DNA from: Siniperca chuatsi
Taxonomy: Eukaryota; Chordata; Actinopteri; Centrarchiformes; Sinipercidae
Assembly (NCBI RefSeq): GCF_020085105.1
Contig: NC_058058.1
Location: 9,566,675 to 9,630,674 of the forward strand
Length of the DNA: 64,000 nt
Direction: 5' to 3'
This document shows positions 11,301 through 23,400 of the stretch, in pieces. The translations under genes were made by a program, and so were the position numbers. The notes below the pieces were generated by a model. That model searched no databases and was not told the origin of the DNA. It saw only the letters and a list, made by a program, of their open reading frames with translations. Every line of letters starts with the position of its first letter. Within the stretch, counting starts at the first letter, position 1.

Positions 11301-14300
11301 TGTGTGTAACAAATTAATCTCAACTCAAAGTCTACTAGCTTTTTAGGAGCTTTCAACTAGGGCTGCAACTAATGATTATCTGCCAGTTATTTTCTAGATT
11401 TAGCGTTTAGTCTATAAAATGTCAGAAAATAATAAATAAAATAAAAAATGCCCATCACAATGCCAGGTTGTTTTCACTGGCCAACACGTAAAATATTCTG
11501 TTTACTATCACAGAAGACAAAGAAAAGCAGCAAAGCCTCACAACTAAGCAGCTGGAACTAAAGCCTTTGTTTGTTTGGCCTTTTTCTTAAAAAATACTTA
11601 AACAATTAATGGATTATCAAAATAGTTACCAATTATGTTTCTGTCGATCGGTTAATCGACTGCTTGTTCTGCCTTTAACCACATCTCATGGTCTTCATCA
11701 GCAAAGGGCCAAAAATCACTCCATTTTGTCTTGAGGGCAGAGACATTACAGAAAGACCCTTTCGTCTTTGAGTTGTGCTGCTTGTCCCCTCAGCCCCAGT
11801 GTTCGGTCTACCGTGGGCCTGGTCCTGTCCACGTAGGGTCAGGGAGGAGTTTTGCTGTCGAAAACGACACTAGAATAAGCACAGTTTCAGCCCATTCCCT
11901 AAAAATGTCAGTCAAATTCTGCAGTCAGAAATCATCTTACAGCAAAAAGTATAGTTACAAAATAAAAACGATTTAATCAGGGTACTTCCCCTGTGATACA
12001 ATTTCCTGATAACTACATTAATTTCATGTTAAATCTGAATTTGTAAGCATTAAAAATAAAAGAGTTTAAACTCTTGGCTTGAGTTAAGCAGACATTGACT
12101 GAAGTTCAGAAAGGCGATCAACCTGTAATGCATAGATGGGTTATGTTAGGATTAGGCTGTGCTTGAAAGCTCCAATAAAAAGCTACTAAGTGGACTTTTG
12201 TTCGGGCAGCAATAAAGATGTGATAAAGCTGAAGCGAATCATTCATGTCTAGGGACTCGGATCAGGCTGTATGTGAACATGAACCTGTGGCGAGACAGCT
12301 GTGGCTGCAAAACAGACGAGTCGTGAAGCACTTTTTCAGTAGATAACAGGAGCATGACCTGCATGTGTTGTCCAGAAATAAGCTTATATGCTGTAAATCA
12401 GTGGTTCCCGACCTTTTATTGCCTGACGTATCTGATTAAGATCAGACGGGAGTAACTACACAGTAATCCAGCCAAGGCTTATGTTCTTTTTCTCATTTAT
12501 ATAAAAATGAGACTCTGCAGCCATTAAATGGCTCTAGTTGGGTCACATAATGAGAGTCTGTGTACACTCTGCAGTCAGGCTTCACTGAATGGTTGTTGAG
12601 CCTGTTATTGGAAATTAAGCAGTTATTTTCAGGTCACAAGAGCTCGGCTATACATGTGGCCACATGTTAAAATCACAGTTGAATGGTTTGTTATGTTAAC
12701 TTTGCCTTTCGCTTTGTTCAGTTGTTTGTATCCACAGGAATGCCATTCTCAGCAGCGATCTGATAGCTGGTATTACACTAATACTGTACACACTGAGCCG
12801 TGCTTTATGGTTTGTTTGGCTCGGCTGGTTATTTTGTTCATGTTGAGGCGTTTGGTTAGGCCCACCTGAGGCAATGAGTGTTCGAATGTTTTATGGTTTT
12901 GAAATACTGAAAGTGTTGAAAACAAGTCCTGCCTGTTCGTCTGCATGATCTGAGTTACTTTGCTTATCTTGCAAAGAAATCTCTGACAGAAGCAGATAGA
13001 GATTAAGAAAATAGTAAAGTCAGAAATTATACAGAAGACACTTGAAAGAAAAATTAAACCTTTGGAAATATTAGTTTTCAGCTGCATATGTTGCTACCTA
13101 CTGTACTGTTCCACACACTGGCTGTATTTGTTGCATCCACATATGCCTTAAACGGTCTTCTCAATAAAAAAATTAAAAACCTTCAAAACAGGAACATTTT
13201 ATCTTAGCTTATAAAAAGGAGCTCTGCATACCTCATGGAAACCTTTCTGTAGTGGATGAACTGTTGTATCTGCAATGTGCTTTAATTAACTGAGGTCTTA
13301 AGGCGAAACTCAACTCGGAAAACGTCTTACATTTTATAGACTATGGTGCAGGATTAAGCTTTCATATTTGCAGATTAGTTTTTTAAAATTTAAACACCAC
13401 AATGCAAACCGACCTGAATCCCTTTCACTCGACTTTCAATCGAATTTCACACTTTCCTTTCACTTTAGAACTGATGAGGTGTATAAAATCACCTTTTTGT
13501 GTTTCAATTGGAGTAGTAATCTTATGCAGTCGCCTGTATTTCATAGTTTACAGTAATCAGGGCTGATAATTGCACTCTTGCACGCCCATTAAACATTCAC
13601 TTAATGATACACCAACATAACTCATTCTGCTGATTGTCACTTTGCATCCAGTTTGTTTAAAGTGACAATAGTCAATATTTTTATAACAACAATGTATCAC
13701 GTAACAATGTGAAATGGGTCGCTCGTAGTGATGAACCTACAGAGAATAACCACCTGAATTAATTAATTTAATTATCATTTGATGTTCGTACATACAATGT
13801 ATGTAATCATATTGTATAACTGTGCTGATTAAAGCTAAAATGATTAGTCCATTAATCGATTATTTGGTTGATAGAAAATGCAACAATTTTGACAGACAGT
13901 TGTTTAAATGTCTTTTCCCCCCAAGCATAAATACCCTAAATTTGCTGGTTCCAGCTTCTTAACTGTGAAGATATTTTTCCTTTCTCATAAAAGGCTGTGT
14001 AATCCTCGGAGCACCTCGTTATTGACTTAGGGGAAAACTTTTCTTGGCACCGTTTGATTTTTGTGGGCGGTTCAGAGCTATAAGGTGTAAGAGGTAGAGA
14101 TATTCACCACTGTGTCATTGTCTGTCTCCTGAAAAAGCTTCAGTGTTTGGCACCCACTGATGTGGCGTTTCCCCTGCATCCTGCACTCCCACAATGCAGC
14201 AGCAGGTCGGCCTGGCCAGCCGCCACACAGGCGAGACTCTGCTAACCGCTAACAACAGATGGCGCCAATTAATGCTAACGATGGGGAGCAGAGATGAGTT

Positions 14301-16685
14301 TAATCAGCCTTCCTAGTAGGAACAGGTTGTTCTCGCCAGGTGGGCTTTCACAGGCAGGAGAGTCACAAGTAAAGAAAATCTGGCCAGTTTCACAGCACTA
14401 AGGGTTTCCAAAACCAGGCAACATTGCATTTATTCTATATTATATTCTCTCCAGGAATGTTGGTGCTGTTATTGAAGCAAGCAGCTGACATTTTAAGAGA
14501 AAGGGGCTATTGTGAGAATGCAAATTAATCTATTGTTTCTTCCTGTGTCCCTACAGCTGGCCCTGTCTTCATCAAGTGAGTATTTCCTCTGTCATGCCAC
14601 CCTTTGCTTTGTAATACTCGTTAAAGGTGCTGCACAGCCACACAGGTGTTTAATATTCTGACTGATTAGACTCCCACTTAGGTTGAAGTTGGGGAATTGT
14701 GAGGTCACAGTTTTAAAAACGGATATATAGTTTACATCGTTTAGCTTGCAAAAAAGGCCAAGCATTCACAGGTTCCATGTTTTCAAATGTGAGCATTTGC
14801 TGCTTTTCTGTTTTTATAACATTGTAGTTTTAAACATCTTTGGGTTTAGGACTGTCGGACAGTCGATTGACAGGAAATTAAAACTATTCTGATAATCAAA
14901 TCGTTTGGGTCACTTCCCAAACAAATGCTCAACACTTGTTTCCAGAGTCTGAAGTGTGAGAAAACAATGAATTGACATTAGTCTATTAATTTCAGCCACA
15001 AAAAGAACCAAATTTAAAGACATCAAATTTGGTTCTGGGAAATTGATGGCCATTTTACTATTCTGACTTAAACTAGATTAAATGACAAAAAAAGTGATGA
15101 ATTAACCAATAAATTACTTGCGTCAGTCCCTGAGAATATTAACTCCACCTCATTCGTTTCACTTCCACTGAAGCCCATGAAACTGATAAATGTTTTTACC
15201 TGTTTCTTGCGAGCTCTGGCAGTTTCATATGTCAAAACTTGCCTGTTGTTTGTGGCAGTCATTGCTTCAAGCATTGTCCCATTAATCATCATTTTTACAA
15301 TGCAACACTACCAGACTGCTGCAAAGCATGTGAACTTTAAAACCCTAATCGTAACAGCACAGTGAGGGCGATGTCAGTCAAACAGGGTCTGTACTTGCCC
15401 ACACAGTCCTGAGAGGAGGCCTCAAATCCGACACGATACGTGAAAACGGCTGTTGCTGTGTACAGCCTTTAACGTTGCCTCCGGCACGCAACAACTTAAC
15501 CTAATCAGCATAAGGTGGTGATGTGACCTCAGTGTGGAAACTACACCTGTCAGTTGACTTAGTGCAGCTTAAACATGCTAATGCACTGAATGCCTCTGTT
15601 TACTGCAGCTTTCTTTCTGCTACTCGCCACTTAACACGTAGAGCTGTACATTGCTCTTAGTGTAGTAGCATAAGCACTATATAGATTCAACTAGAGATTG
15701 AAAGTGACTGCAACAATTTGTGGATAATGATTTACTGTTAATCTCAAAGTTTCTGTTGTGAATGTGCTGCTGGGCAAAATATCACAGGAGCTCCTTGATG
15801 TGCTTCAGGTAACATTCACTAGGTTAAATCTTTAGCTTTACACTATTGCAGCACCTCCCTTTCTTAGAAAACTTAGTACTTCAGCTGCTTTGAACCCCGT
15901 ATTTAAACATTAAGGCTTGGTTAGCTTCAGGAAAACAGCAGAAAGGGGTTTATCTGATCTGTATTTTAAACATTTTGACACCTTTCTTCCCCTGTTGCTC
16001 CTCTCAGTGGTTGGAGATGCGGCCCAGCAGTCAGCAGTGTCCCGTCTGTAAAGCGGGCATCAGCAGAGAGAAAGTCATCCCGCTGTACGGCAGAGGGAGC
16101 TCCAGTCAAGAGGACCCCAGGTACCCCACGACTGTTTGCATCTGTGTGTGAAGTTTGTGCGATAGCCTTATGGTTGCCTTCAGACTGTTTGTTGTTGTTG
16201 TTGTTGTTCAGGTTGAAAACTCCACCTCGGCCTCAAGGACAGAGAACAGAGCCAGAGAGTAGAGGCGGGGTGAGTCAATCAACCCATTTCTCATGATTGA
16301 AATAATCAATGTTAATGTTATTTTTGAATTTAATCTCTTATTTTTTTTCTGTCCGTGCGTAGATGTTCCAGGGTTTTGGGGACACTGGCTTCCACATGTC
16401 TTTCGGCATCGGTGCTTTCCCCTTCGGCTTCTTCACCACAGTCTTCAACACCAACGACCCCTTTCACAGAGCAGGTAAACACACGGAAAAAGATACACAT
16501 TGTTTTCTCACTGGATAAAATCAATGTGAACGGTCTAAATAGCGCGACCTGTTAAGGTGCGTTAGTGACATACCCTCATTTTGTAGTAAAAAAGTAGATC
16601 ATGTGAAACCGTCAGTTTTCGTTCGCTGTGAACAGATCAGATTTTCTGCGGTTGCACTTGCAGGGAGGATTCATCGCACACGTGG

Positions 16686-16733
<48 letters not shown>

Positions 16734-17482
16734 CTGGTGTTTGTAATCACTCAAACTGAGGAGATTCGAACCCCTTGAGGGTCCGAGGGCCCAGAAGGTC
16801 CCAGGTTGTCGGTGTGGCAATTACTTTGTGGTAATTTGATTTAATTACGAGTTTGTTTGGCAATGTGCACCACATTTTTACCCAATTTTAAGGCCCAATT
16901 TAAAGCTGCCTCAGTACAACAGGTCTTCTCATAGACCAGATCCCAGGACTAGCTAATTCTCGATAATCCTAAATAGTAAATACTGAACTTAGGAAGACTT
17001 CCAGCACTTTGCCCTGTATAAATGGAATGAGCTTCACATGATATTAAAACTTGTAAGTCTCATCTCATTGGATGAATTGAAACTTTTTAGTTTTGGATTT
17101 TTTTAATGTTTTTTTAATTTTTTTTTTTTTTTTTTTTAGAAATGTCTCATTTCTGATGCTGTTTGTGCTTTTTGTGTGTCTTGTATTTCTTTTGCTGTAA
17201 TCAGGTCGCGCTTGCAAAAGAGATCTCAATCTGTGACGTTACCTCTTTTAAATTAAAGTACCTTAAATATTCTAGTTGATATTATGCTTACATGATACAT
17301 AATAATGAATAATAATAATCCACACTGGTGTAATAACCTTTCCCATCCATCTCCCCCTGTCAGACCAGTATGCAGGTGGTCACCAAGGCACTGGTAACCT
17401 CAACAATGGCAATAACAACTGGCAAGACTCCCTCTTCCTGTTTGTGGCCATCTTCTTCTTCTTCTGGCTGCTGAGCGTGTGA
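7733..17482 (+). CDS. rnf5: E3 ubiquitin-protein ligase RNF5 (6 coding exons)
   Basis: Membrane-anchored RING E3 ligase of ER-associated degradation (family knowledge). Coding exons: 7733-7959, 14557-14575, 16008-16120, 16212-16269, 16363-16474, 17364-17482; 648 nt, 215 aa, all GT-AG with consistent phases. Exon 2 is only 19 nt and encodes the WPCLHQ stretch. The Met at 7733 is chosen because MAAAD matches RNF5 starts; an in-frame Met at 7634 is upstream. Residues 1-52 are Gly/Ser/Arg-rich and disordered. The C3HC4 RING has C56, C59, C71, H73, C76, C79, C93, C96, all present. IPLYGRGS and TPPRPQGQR follow. A hydrophobic segment is at about 149-167 and a C-terminal anchor at 199-215 ([17 protein letters not shown]). 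The [11 protein letters not shown] and NDPFHR features favour RNF5 over the paralog RNF185. The first intron is 6.6 kb and repeat-rich. Confidence 0.96.
8310..8352. repeat. (CA)n microsatellite in rnf5 intron 1
   Basis: About 21 uninterrupted CA units directly after TGTATATAAA. Confidence 0.95.
8571..8840. repeat. dispersed AT-rich repeat, family A copy
   Basis: Shows the family signature: AATTAGTTGATTAACTGATT, then AAAAATGCCAAATATTCTCTGG, TCCAGC and AGGATTTGCTGCTTTTCTCT. The end GCAACTGTTAGTTGTAACCC is repeated as a short fragment at 9046-9076. Confidence 0.75.
9625..9720. repeat. possible hAT-derived fragment
   Basis: GGGGGCCAGATTCGGCCCTC followed by CATAAGGCCCCCACGCG resembles the GC-rich subterminal part of hAT/Charlie-type elements. 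No paired terminal repeat or target duplication was found, so this stays tentative. Confidence 0.3.
11284..11307. repeat. (GT)n microsatellite
   Basis: About 12 uninterrupted GT units in rnf5 intron 1. Confidence 0.9.
11360..11675. repeat. dispersed AT-rich repeat, family A copy (near full length)
   Basis: Runs from GGGCTGCAACTAATGATTAT through GTCTATAAAATGTCAGAAAA, TTTACTATCACAGAAGACAA and AGCAGCTGGAAC to AATTAATGGATTATCAAAAT and CGATCGGTTAATCGACTGC. The start and end share GCTGCAACTAAT / TTAATCGACTG-type inverted ends. This is one of the most complete copies in the window. Confidence 0.8.
13640..13745. repeat. dispersed repeat, family B fragment
   Basis: AAAGTGACAATAGTCAATAT, then ATAACAACAATGTATCACGT, AACAATGTGAAATGGGTCGC and AGTGATGAACC recur, mostly inverted, at 48880-48985 and in part at 21845-21895. 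Confidence 0.55.
13836..13995. repeat. dispersed AT-rich repeat, family A fragment
   Basis: Contains ATTAATCGATTATTTGGTTG, AAATTTGCTGGTTCCAGCTT and TTAACTGTGAAGATATTTTT, matching the left half of the longer copies. Confidence 0.7.
14755..14995. repeat. dispersed AT-rich repeat, family A fragment
   Basis: Contains GGTTCCATGTTTTCAAATGT, GAGCATTTGCTGCTTTTCTG, TTTGGGTTTAGGACTGT and GACAGTCGATTGACAGGAAA. It begins 180 bases after the 19-nt rnf5 microexon. Confidence 0.65.
16689..16733. repeat. poly(T) run of 45
   Basis: A homopolymer of 45 T in rnf5 intron 5. Shorter T runs follow at 17121-17138 and 18258-18280. The length in this assembly may be inexact because homopolymers are error-prone. Confidence 0.9.
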
Positions 17483-18896
17483 TGGAGACACGAACGGGAG
17501 GGAAGGATGGATAGACGATTGGATCGATGACCAGGAGGGAGGAGCACAACAAAACAAACAAACTCTCACACACTTAACACGAGCTACAGACACAACGCTC
17601 ATTTTACATTTCCTAGCAGGTACTAACTCGGCGAGAGAGAGCGGAGCTTTGTGTTTGATCCCAAAACAAAAAATACAGGAAATGTGGTTCTCCTCCTGGC
17701 AGATTCACTTTAGGATACTCAGCCCCACCCACCTGCTTTGTTGATTTTGTTTATGCAAGAAACACTCACTGCAAAGTAGTGTTGCGTGAATCCCAAAATA
17801 AGTCACATTAGCCCTCCCTCTCTACATGCACCTGTAGATATAGGCACACAGAAACATAAAGGTGGTTTAAGGGGCTCACTGTTTGGGTTCAGGGTTATTT
17901 TTTTTTGGTGTTGAGCTGCATAAAGAGGTGGGTGGAGGATAATTTAGGGCAGTGACTAATTCTGTTTTGGCTTTTCACATTTCTTAAATAGAGAGCTCTG
18001 AGGCACGTTGTGGAAAGGGTAAGTGGGGTTAAAATGGGGAAGAGAAGGCGGGGTATGAGATAACGTAGGGGTTGCTATAGCAACGTTTTCTTACTCTAAA
18101 AGGCCAAAGAAGATCAGTCATGTACGATGTCGGGTGAAAAATGTAATTGAATTATGTTCCTGTTTTACACTTTCCTCGTGAAATTAACAAGTACTCCTAG
18201 AATTTGCGACTTACTCTTGAAAACAGATGGACAGAGAGAAATAGCACAGGTGGATGCTTTTTTTTTTTTTTTTTTTTTTTATAAATATATATACATAATG
18301 TCTTAACAAAAAAACTACCATTGCACTGTGAAGTCATTTGTAGACGGAGCTGTCCTAAAGATTAGCGTGTGTGCTGGTGTTGAACCACCGGTTTGGGAGA
18401 TTTTCGCATCAATATGAGCAACTTGAGAGCCAAAAAATAAGAACAAATTGTCAAAAGAAGTTCTGGTTTGTAAAGTAGCTCGATGAGATGCTGCACAACA
18501 CGTCCTAACAGCACGTACAGTCGAGGCAGTGTAACAAGTGAGGAGAATCAGTTAGTCGTGGAGGTGAAACGGTCAGCACGCTAAGAATTTACAGGAATGA
18601 CAAGCAACAGTTCAATGAACTTTGTCAATTTTTCTTCTTCTGACTGTATGTGTCTGTGTATCTGAGTGATTGTGTGCACATTATATATTTGTATATATGA
18701 ATATTGTAAATGCTGTTTTTACGTGTTTGAGTGGATGATCAGCCACGGAGAGAGGACGAGATGTGCAAGTAGTCCTCAAGATGCTTTTGTAAAGCGAGAT
18801 CTGGTTCCTGGTTTTCATAAATTCCTTCCCATTTACTCAAGAAAACGCTTGCAGCCCAGGTTAATAACTCTTCTGCCAACCTCTCCCATTAAGTTA

Positions 18897-18902
18897 AATA
18901 AA
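18897..18902 (+). terminator. candidate polyadenylation signal AATAAA for rnf5 (proximal)
   Basis: AATAAA about 1.4 kb past the rnf5 stop. It would give a shorter 3' UTR than the distal signal at 19666. Confidence 0.4.
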
Positions 18903-19665
18903 TGTTATGAGTGCAAAAAGAAGTTTGTCCTTCCCTGTTTATGGTGTGTGTGTGATTCAGCTAATTTGCTTTCTTGTAACTGACACAGTGCACGTTAAAG
19001 ATCTCCCTTTTACTGTACAAACTGTCTGAAACAGTTGAGCAACGTAAAACTAAAGTAACATACGTTCATCTTAATGTGTTACAACTGTGAAGCAAAAAAT
19101 GCTTAAAAGAGCCTTGATTTGGCTTTGACGTCATTTGGAAAATAATTATAGTCTTCGTTTCTGAACTGTCTCTGCTTGAACTGCTAACTTGAGCTCCTGG
19201 GTTGGACATTTTCTGAGATTTCATTGATTTATTTTTTTTTTTTTCAAACTGAGAACTAATCTATAATAAAACTAATAGTTGCCTAGTGGGTATATCAGGC
19301 TGATAGCTGTATTGGTTAAAAAAATATTTAAAAAAGGAATTTTTAGTCTGCCACTGAGGACAAACCAGAGGGCTAGGGCATGCCTCAAATCCTAAATGTC
19401 ACAATTCTTGAAAATAACTTTTAATCAAATGTTAATCCCCTCAAATAGCTCCACAAGTTAACATGTACAATCACTAACAGCAGTGTATTCCTTTGTAATA
19501 GCATGTAACTCAGTGAGCGATTGTGCTTGAACATGTGATGAGTTCACATCATGACATCCCAGACGGCAAAAGAAATCAGTCAGGCTGTTAAGAATCAATC
19601 ATCCGTGCTGTACTGAAAATGTTTTTTTGCAGTAGTGAATGAATTTGTGGGCTGTAAATACAAAA

Positions 19666-19671
19666 AATAAA
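19666..19671 (+). terminator. candidate polyadenylation signal AATAAA for rnf5 (distal)
   Basis: AATAAA about 2.2 kb past the rnf5 stop, followed by a GT-containing stretch. With this site the rnf5 transcript would end about 170 bases short of the convergent slc44a4 end. Confidence 0.4.
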
Positions 19672-19861
19672 AATTCTCAGGACAAGCAGCAAAATTAAAG
19701 TTGACTTATTGTTTCTGATTGTAAATGATATTCAGCTCAGATGTACAGTGCAAAAATTATCAAATGTACTGGAGACTATATGTAGGTTGATGGCATCCAA
19801 ACACAGTAGTTGACCAGAGAAGATTGGCACATGCTGGGTCATGTATAGTCACATTTACAGC

Positions 19862-19867
19862 TTTATT
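19862..19867 (-). terminator. candidate polyadenylation signal AATAAA for slc44a4
   Basis: The plus strand reads TTTATT, giving AATAAA on the minus strand about 580 bases past the slc44a4 stop. Other TTTATT hexamers lie near 19913-19930, so the site is a best guess. Confidence 0.35.
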
Positions 19868-20444
19868 ATATTATTTTCAATATAATCAGTAACATTGCAG
19901 TCATAAAAGTTTGTATTTATAAATTTTTATTTTTTTTTCCAAATATCTAAAAAATGTGTAAATTTTTTGTTCCATTTGTAGAAATGACATCTTAGGAAGT
20001 CCTCCTAAGATTTTCAGCAAAAATAGAAAAAGCCTAAAACTTACTGACATTAAAAGCCATTTAACTGGATTAAGTGACGCACAAGTCTAAAATGTCCGGA
20101 GCAGAAATGTTGTGCAGTGTTAATGTTGAGCCATATGAACAGAAACATTGTTTAAAATAAAATAAAACTATATTTGGGACTTTGTCATTATGAGCCAAAA
20201 ATTCTTTTTACAAATTAAGAAATGTCATGTAGGATACCCTGCAACTTACAATTTCACATTCACACGCTCAGTCCTTTCATGTGTACCATCATTAATACTA
20301 CATATGCACATACACAATAAAATAAAATAATTAAAGTGCAAAATTGGCAAATTAGCTTTAGTAAACTTATTTGGAAAAGATGGAGTGTTAAAAATAGATG
20401 CAAATAGAGATCCTGTTTCAGGAACTCAGGAGGTAAAAAGGTCT

Positions 20445-23400
20445 TCACTCCTTCCCTCTTTCCTTTTTTGGTGCTTTGTTGGATTTGTTGAGGATCTTCA
20501 TGAGGTTTTTGGACATAAAGTACGGCTTCTGTAGAGATCCATCATTACGCTCCAAGTCCTCCACTGTGAGAGTGAAACCCAAATTGAGTGACTTGATGAA
20601 ACAGACCATGTGTGCTTGTTTCTGTGTGTCTTGTAGTATTATTCAATTAAAAATTATCCATGTTAAGTTTTTTAGCTTCTTAGCTTGAAACTGTTCAAAT
20701 GTTAACTTAAAAAATATAGAGTATGTTTGCATGTTCCAAAAAATCTTTCCCCACAAAAATACAGATTTTCCGTGTTGACAGTGTCCATGCAAACAGGTGT
20801 AGTTATTGTTTTACTCAGTATTCCTGTGTCAATAAAACATCTACTCACAGAAGCAGAGGAAGAGTGTGTCGACACACATGTTGTACACACTGAAGAATCC
20901 ATGAGCTATGAGGTAGCTACCAAACACCACCGTCTACAAAAAAAAGATAAGATTTAGAATAAACTTCAACTAGTCTGATGTATCTGAATGACTACTATCA
21001 AAAACAGAGAGGGACAATTTGTAACTTACAATAATTGGCATCCAGTAGTAGTTGAGGGTCTCAGAGCGGAAGGTGTTGCCTGGCAGCAATATTCGTCCAG
21101 AGAAGAAAAAGAAGGACAAAACGCCTGGAAACAGATCGAGATTTTAGTGTCTCCTGATGCATTAATGTAAATGCTTAATGGGCTTCACTCTTAAGAACAC
21201 AGCTTTATTTATTTTTTATTTAGCTGTCCCCCCCCCCCCTCATTTCTTCTCGTTCTCTCTATTGCAACATTTAAAACATGATGAATTGAGGGTTACGAAC
21301 TTAGTATGGTACATAATCAATTAATATAATTAATATCAAAGTATATTTAGAAGAGAGAGAATGCAGTGTTGGCTAAAAACTACCTGAAAGACTAAATTTT
21401 CTCTAAATGTGAGGAGGGAATGTTACCACAGACTTTGATTTTATTTAACCTGATCCATCCAGTATGGATGCTCTGTCAGCCATACGCTAATTAATGCTGA
21501 AACTGTTACAAAAACATTTACACCAGAAAAAAACACAGATTTGACTCTTTAACGAAAGCAGCTGTTGGAAAGGGAAGAGTATTTTTAAACACTGGCTCTC
21601 ACATTAAGAAAATAAAAATGTATAACATTTATAGAATTTACTTAATTAAATCTTGAGCTACAATATTGGCTGATACGCTAAGGATTTTTCACAAGTCTGT
21701 TTCACTGTACCATAATTGTGTAAATCCCTACTAGATAATAACGTGTGAATATTTGCAGTCCATATCAAATTCAAATGTAAAGTTGCACTGATCGATTTTT
21801 TTTTTTATAGTAATGATGGATTATCAGTGGATCAAACGACATAATGGATGGATCACGTATAACGTGAGAGCTCATAGTGATGAACTCACAGGGAGTTATC
21901 ACCCGACTGTAGTTCTCCTCAGCTCTACAGAGCGTTTTAGTGTCTTCTAGCTCATTGTTTGTTTGTTTAGTTGTTTTTATTCTGTCTCTTCACCGCTCTC
22001 ATCAATCATGTTTCAGGAGCAGCTGTTTCCAGCAAAAAAAATATCTGATAAACCCACTGTACACTACCTGCTCAGTGTATCTATCAGATGTGTAAGTAAG
22101 CAACTGTTTGCTAACAAGTTTGACAGAACAACTTTATAAAAAGGTGATATGTCAATGTTGTGTTTACAGCTCGTCAACACTGCACCCAGGTAGCCAAAAA
22201 TCTGTTATTGCAGGTTTAAAGATACTGAAAATCAAAATGAAACATTGGTATCAGTTAAACCCACCATATGTATTTACAGCAAATGTAGCGTTAACCAGTC
22301 CTGAAATCTTAAACGCTGCTTTGACACATTGTTCTTGCTTTTTGCTAATGCATAGCGTCATCCTTACCGACTCCTCCGACCACCAGGAGCTTTCCAAAGA
22401 ACAACAGCAGGTCTGTCACTTTATCGAGCACCACGACCCTGAGGGGGAAACAGTCAGAGTCAGAGAAACATGACACTATTCACTGAGTCTCTCAAAACAC
22501 ATACAAATATATTCCTGTTATGGATAGGTCAGACAACAGCCAGCATTGAAAACACAGACTAAAACTCCTTTAGAAGAGGGAACATGACTTCAGCACAAAC
22601 CTGATTACATTTCTCATGAGCAGCATGAAAGCATTTTTGGCTGAGACGCAGAAGTTTTTCCCATAAATGGCAATCTGTCACGAAAACAAAATCAACTAGT
22701 TTTAGGAAAATAAAATATAAAATATACCATATATTATATTAAAAATCAGTTAAGGGATGGTGATATTGTATAAACTGTGTAATGATTGAAAAATGAAGTG
22801 TGATGCTCAGTAGTCAGTCAGGAGTCAGTAAAAAAAGTAATTTATAGCAAAGCATGTTTTTTTCCTTTTGATAGACTGTATGATTTAAGATGAGAGCTAC
22901 ACAAATGTTAATTATTGCTACAACTATAATAACATAATAACAATAATAAACTGACACCTGTACAATAATATGCTGAGCTCACCATGATGTACGCGTTCCT
23001 GTTGAGGAACTTGATGAACTTCTCCAGGCACCAGAAGCAGCACTTCATGCAACACAATATGAAACGTGCAACTGGATTCTGCGCCGCTGAGGACAAAAAG
23101 CCAAGACAACTATATGTAACCTATAATTTATTTGACACTATTAAATTTTCAACACTCTCTTTTCTTTAGTATCCATTTACCCACAGACATTTGGAAAATA
23201 CAACTGGAGGAAAAGTAAAGAGAAATGAGAGAGAAAAGTTGAGGCTGGATTCAGTCTCAAGCCTGCAGAGGCAGACATCTTTACTGTCCTGTGAAAAAAA
23301 AACACACATCTCCAAAATGTCAACTTTTTATTAGCTAAGAAAAACAGCTCTGCTTTGTGACAATGCATTTTTCAAGTAGTCCCATGGGTTTTTAAAGGTT

